This document shows, one piece after another, positions 61,138-64,000 of a stretch of 64,000 nucleotides of DNA. How positions within the stretch are numbered: the stretch's first letter is position 1; each line of letters opens with the position of its first letter. The notes below the pieces were generated by a model. It did no database searches, was not told the DNA's origin, and saw only the letters and a list, made by a program, of their open reading frames with translations. A program made the position numbers and the translations under genes. The stretch covers positions 2,232,001 through 2,296,000 of the forward strand of contig NZ_CP078069.1 in assembly GCF_019195435.1 (NCBI RefSeq), in the 5' to 3' direction. The DNA comes from Comamonas sp. NLF-1-9. GTDB taxonomy: Bacteria; Pseudomonadota; Gammaproteobacteria; Burkholderiales; Burkholderiaceae_C.

Positions 61138-63003
61138 TTGCCTTCTTCACTCTCCATCCTGCACGAGGTTTTCGGCTACGAGGCTTTCCGTGGCCCGCAG
61201 GCGGACATCGTCGATCACGTGATTGCGGGCGGTGACGCGCTGGTGCTCATGCCCACGGGCGGTGGCAAGAGCCTGTGCTATCAGATTCCGGCGATTGCGC
61301 GCCAGCGCGCGGGCCGCGGCATCAGCATCGTGGTCTCGCCGCTGATCGCGCTGATGCACGACCAGGTGGGGGCGCTGCGCGAGGCGGGCGTGGCCGCGGC
61401 CTTTCTGAACTCCACGCTGGACTGGCCGCAGACGCTGAAAGTCGAGCAGCAAATGGCCGCGGGCGAGCTCACGCTGCTGTACGCCGCGCCCGAGCGCGTG
61501 ATGACCGAGCGCTTCCTCGGGCTGCTGGACGACTTGCATGCGCGCGACCAGCTGGCGCTGCTGGCCATTGACGAAGCGCACTGCGTGAGCCAGTGGGGCC
61601 ACGACTTTCGCCCCGAGTACCGCCAGCTGGCGCTGCTGGCCCGGCGCTATGGCGGCGTGCCACGCATCGCGCTCACCGCCACCGCCGATGCCGTCACGCG
61701 CGCCGACATCGTCGACGGGCTGCAGCTGCAGACCGCACGCCGGTTCATCAGCAGTTTTGACCGGCCCAACATCCGCTACCGCGTCGAGGAAAAGAAGGAG
61801 CCGCTGGCCCAGTTGCTGCGCTTCATCGAGCACGAGCACGCGCACGAGGCCGGCATCGTCTACTGCCAGTCGCGCCGGCGGGTGGAAGAAATGGCCCAGG
61901 CGCTGGCCGAGGCGGGCATAGAGGCGCTGCCCTACCACGCCGGCATGCCGGCCGAGCTGCGCCAGAGCCACCAGGACCGCTTTCTGCGCGAAGACGGCAT
62001 CGTGATGGTGGCGACCATCGCCTTCGGCATGGGCATAGACAAGCCGGACGTGCGCTTCGTCGCGCACGTAGACATGCCGCGCAACATCGAAGGCTATTAC
62101 CAGGAAACCGGGCGCGCCGGGCGCGACGGCCTGGCAGCCGACGCCTGGATGATCTACGGCCTGCAGGACGTGGTGAACCAGCGGCGCATGATCGACGAGG
62201 GCGAGGCGGCCGAGGAGTTCAAGGCGGTGCTGCGCGGCAAGCTCGACGCGCTGCTGGCGCTGGCCGAAGCCACCGACTGCCGGCGCCAGCGACTGCTGCA
62301 GTATTTCGGCGAGGCCTCCGGGCCCTGTGGCAATTGCGACAACTGCCTGCACCCGCCCGCCGTCTGGGACGGCACCGACGCCGCCCGCAAGCTGCTGTCC
62401 ACCATCTACCGCGTGCATCAGGCCAGCGGCCTGAGCTTTGGCATGGGGCATCTGATGGACATCGTGCGCGGCCACGCGAGCGACAAGGTGCGCCAGTTTG
62501 CTCACGAAAAGCTGTCCACCTTCGGCGTGGGCAGCGACTACAGCGAGCGCCAGCTGCGCGCCGTGCTGCGCCAGCTGCTCGCGCTGGGCGCGGTCGAAGT
62601 ACACCGCGTGCTGCTCGACGGCGGGCGCGGCTTTGACACGCTGACCCTGGGCAGCCAGGCGCGGGCGCTGCTGCGCGGCGAACAACAGGTGCTGCTGCGC
62701 CAGTCCAGCGCCGCAGCCCGCAGCAAGGGGCGCTCGCGGCGCTCTGGCGTGGCGGCGGCTGCGGCCACGCTCGACCCCCAGGCCCAGGTGCGCTTCATCA
62801 ACCTCAAGGCCTGGCGCGCCGAGATCGCGCGCGAGCACAGCCTGCCCGCCTACGTGGTGTTTCAGGACACGACGCTTGCCGCGATCGCCGAGCGCAATCC
62901 GCGCGCCTTGCCTGACCTGGCGGGCATTGCCGGCATGGGCGCCAAACGCCTGGACGCTTATGGCGCGCAAGTCATTGCGGTATGCCGCTCGGCGCAAGGC
63001 TGA
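61138..63003 (+). CDS. recQ: ATP-dependent DNA helicase RecQ
   Basis: A 621-residue 3'-5' helicase for recombination and replication repair. Motifs: Walker A MPTGGGKSLCYQIP, motif II IDEAHCVSQWGHDFRPEY, motif III LTATA, motif VI YYQETGRAGRDG, then the zinc-binding Cys in CRRQRLLQYFGEA and CGNCDNC, an RQC winged helix, and an HRDC domain (about 535-615). The start is TTG at 61138, the first start candidate after an in-frame TGA at 61072; no ATG or GTG lies between. No strong Shine-Dalgarno is present. Confidence 0.95.
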   Translation: MPSSLSILHEVFGYEAFRGPQADIVDHVIAGGDALVLMPTGGGKSLCYQIPAIARQRAGRGISIVVSPLIALMHDQVGALREAGVAAAFLNSTLDWPQTLKVEQQMAAGELTLLYAAPERVMTERFLGLLDDLHARDQLALLAIDEAHCVSQWGHDFRPEYRQLALLARRYGGVPRIALTATADAVTRADIVDGLQLQTARRFISSFDRPNIRYRVEEKKEPLAQLLRFIEHEHAHEAGIVYCQSRRRVEEMAQALAEAGIEALPYHAGMPAELRQSHQDRFLREDGIVMVATIAFGMGIDKPDVRFVAHVDMPRNIEGYYQETGRAGRDGLAADAWMIYGLQDVVNQRRMIDEGEAAEEFKAVLRGKLDALLALAEATDCRRQRLLQYFGEASGPCGNCDNCLHPPAVWDGTDAARKLLSTIYRVHQASGLSFGMGHLMDIVRGHASDKVRQFAHEKLSTFGVGSDYSERQLRAVLRQLLALGAVEVHRVLLDGGRGFDTLTLGSQARALLRGEQQVLLRQSSAAARSKGRSRRSGVAAAAATLDPQAQVRFINLKAWRAEIAREHSLPAYVVFQDTTLAAIAERNPRALPDLAGIAGMGAKRLDAYGAQVIAVCRSAQG

Positions 63004-63186
63004 ATCGGCGCGGTTTTTTCACGATTGTGTTGCGTATTGCACGATTTCCCTGAAAAAACCGCTTGCGCCGCCCCGCGAATTGCAGAACAGTAACGTATTG
63101 GTGGGCGTGCGCCTGCCAAGAAGGTTACGGTGATCCGTCGGTTTTCGCGCATAGGGCTTCTTAGGTGATTCACTGGTGGCGGTTTC

Positions 63187-63225
63187 GGGACTCCGTGGTT
63201 CCATTTTTTGTTTATTAGGAGTCCC
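63187..63225 (+). promoter_or_regulatory. Leader hairpin that encloses the ribosome-binding site of the RRM gene
   Basis: GGGACTCC (63187-63194) and GGAGTCCC (63218-63225) are perfect complements with a 23-nt T-rich loop. The right arm contains the Shine-Dalgarno sequence AGGAG of the RRM gene (ATG 63231). When folded the site would be masked, so translation may depend on temperature, a trans factor or binding of the protein itself. RRM cold-shock proteins are often leader-regulated; that link is inference. Confidence 0.65.
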
Positions 63226-63230
63226 ATTTC

Positions 63231-63638
63231 ATGGGCAACAAACTGTACGTCGGCAATCTGCCTTATTCGGTGCGCGACGAAGATCTGCAACAGGCCTTTG
63301 GCCAATTCGGCGCAGTCACCAGCGCCAAGGTCATGATGGAGCGCGACACCGGTCGCTCCAAGGGCTTTGGCTTCGTCGAAATGGGCAGCGACGCCGAGGC
63401 GCAGCAGGCCATCAACGGCATGAACGGCCAGCCTCTGGGCGGACGCAGCCTGGTGGTCAATGAAGCCCGTCCGATGGAGCCGCGCCCGCCGCGCTCCGGC
63501 GGCTTTGGCGGCGGCCGCAGCGGCGGCGGTGGCTTCGGTGGCGGCCGCGGTGAAGGCGGCGGCGGTTTTCGCAGCCCCTACGGCGGCGGTGGACGCAACG
63601 GCGGTGGCCGCGGCGGCTACGACGGCGGCGGTTACTGA
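63231..63638 (+). CDS. Glycine-rich RRM RNA-binding protein
   Basis: A 135-residue protein. One RRM domain (about 3-80) has RNP2 LYVGNL (5-10) and RNP1 KGFGFVEM, followed by a Gly/Arg/Tyr-rich tail (about 88-135) like cold-inducible glycine-rich RNA-binding proteins. It acts in the cytoplasm, likely on mRNA; target not known. The long leader (about 220 bp) contains a hairpin that hides the ribosome-binding site. Confidence 0.94.
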   Translation: MGNKLYVGNLPYSVRDEDLQQAFGQFGAVTSAKVMMERDTGRSKGFGFVEMGSDAEAQQAINGMNGQPLGGRSLVVNEARPMEPRPPRSGGFGGGRSGGGGFGGGRGEGGGGFRSPYGGGGRNGGGRGGYDGGGY

Positions 63639-63728
63639 TACCGGTCTGACATTCACCCGTAGAGCGCGGCACACCACGCCCGCGCTGCGTGGCAAGGCGA
63701 AGCGGCGCGGGCCGCTCGCCCTGCTTGC

Positions 63729-63753
63729 AAAGGCTCCTGCGGGAGCCTTTTTG
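63729..63753 (+). terminator. Rho-independent terminator after the RRM gene
   Basis: Stem AAAGGCTCC / GGAGCCTTT with a TGCG loop, followed by a short T run (TTTTTG). It lies 90 bp after the RRM gene stop and 40 bp before the convergent SDR gene stop at 63793, so it may end transcripts from both sides. Confidence 0.85.
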
Positions 63754-63792
63754 CTGTCTGGACAAAGTGCGCGGACAAAAGGACGTTGAGGC

Positions 63793-64000
63793 CTACTCGC
63801 CCGCGCGCCGCTTGCGCGGCTGGGCCGCCATCAGGCGGTCGAACACCCGGTTGGGCAGCAGCGGCAAGAGCCGCGCGAGCAAGCCCATCTGCCAGGGGAT
63901 GACGCAATAGCTCGCGCGCCCGGCGATCGCGCGGCGCGCGCGCAGGGCAAATTCCGGCGCATCGAGCAAGAACGGCATGGCATAGCGATTGCGCGCGGTC
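63793..64000 (-). CDS. Short-chain dehydrogenase/reductase (C-terminal part only)
   Basis: The visible 69 codons (ending RVFDRLMAAQPRKRRAGE) show RYAMPFLLDAPEFALRARRA and IPWQMGLLARLLPLLPN, typical of the C-terminus of SDR-family oxidoreductases. The N-terminus with the NAD(P) motif lies beyond base 64000. It is convergent with the RRM gene. Substrate unknown. Confidence 0.75.
   Translation of the reverse strand, partial: TARNRYAMPFLLDAPEFALRARRAIAGRASYCVIPWQMGLLARLLPLLPNRVFDRLMAAQPRKRRAGE

Overview
The window is 64 kb of GC-rich, densely coding bacterial chromosome. The gene content points to a betaproteobacterium of the Burkholderiales, most likely Comamonadaceae: mreBCD, gatCAB, a split metH, a meta-cleavage phenol operon with DmpR-type and GntR-type regulators like the aph genes of Comamonas testosteroni, and a protocatechuate 4,5-cleavage (pmd/lig) operon. 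The genus cannot be fixed from sequence reading alone. No rRNA, tRNA, CRISPR array, insertion sequence or phage gene was seen.

Layout. 1-8.2 kb is housekeeping: mreBCD (minus), gatCAB (plus), a DUF4124 protein, and divergent pyrE/xth whose start codons share two bases. 8.2-22.2 kb is one minus-strand block of 14 closely spaced genes. It runs from a ModA-like protein through ligJ, ligK, a DUF1932 dehydrogenase, ligI, ligA, ligB, ligC and mobA (3-hydroxybenzoate 4-hydroxylase) to a LIV-type ABC transporter, whose last gene is a LivF ATPase fused to a hemerythrin domain. A divergent LysR gene lies at the upstream end, followed by an IclR-type regulator divergent from pobA (4-hydroxybenzoate 3-hydroxylase). 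Thus 3- and 4-hydroxybenzoate both converge on protocatechuate, which is cleaved at the 4,5 bond and taken to pyruvate and oxaloacetate.

25.3-35.6 kb is cofactor metabolism: an MBL hydrolase, a TPP riboswitch with thiC, nadC-nadA, a pabB-pabC fusion, convergent nadB, and a SulP anion transporter followed by a short relic of a solute-binding protein gene.

35.9-54.8 kb is a minus-strand phenol operon. In transcription order it is dmpKLMNOP (multicomponent phenol hydroxylase), dmpQ, dmpB, a GlcG/HbpS-like gene, dmpC, dmpD, dmpE, dmpF, dmpG, a chemoreceptor gene, dmpH, and a second complete LIV-type ABC transporter (binding protein, G, F, H, M). A sigma-54 promoter precedes dmpK. The divergent XylR/DmpR-type activator and a GntR repressor follow at 55.0-57.5 kb. 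Phenol would go through catechol and 2-hydroxymuconic semialdehyde to pyruvate and acetyl-CoA. No 4-oxalocrotonate tautomerase (dmpI) is present.

57.6-64 kb holds an M48 peptidase, an EamA exporter, a 600-bp gene-poor stretch with a gene relic, the homocysteine-methyltransferase half of MetH, recQ, an RRM protein whose ribosome-binding site lies in a perfect 8-bp inverted repeat, and the end of an SDR gene.

Two families of intergenic repeats are scattered through the window. Family A (7 copies) has the core GATAGCTGCCAGCGCTTG followed by an inverted CAAGCG. Family B (4 loci) is C/G-run palindromes. Several copies sit inside operons, and some family A copies supply stop or start codons to flanking genes.
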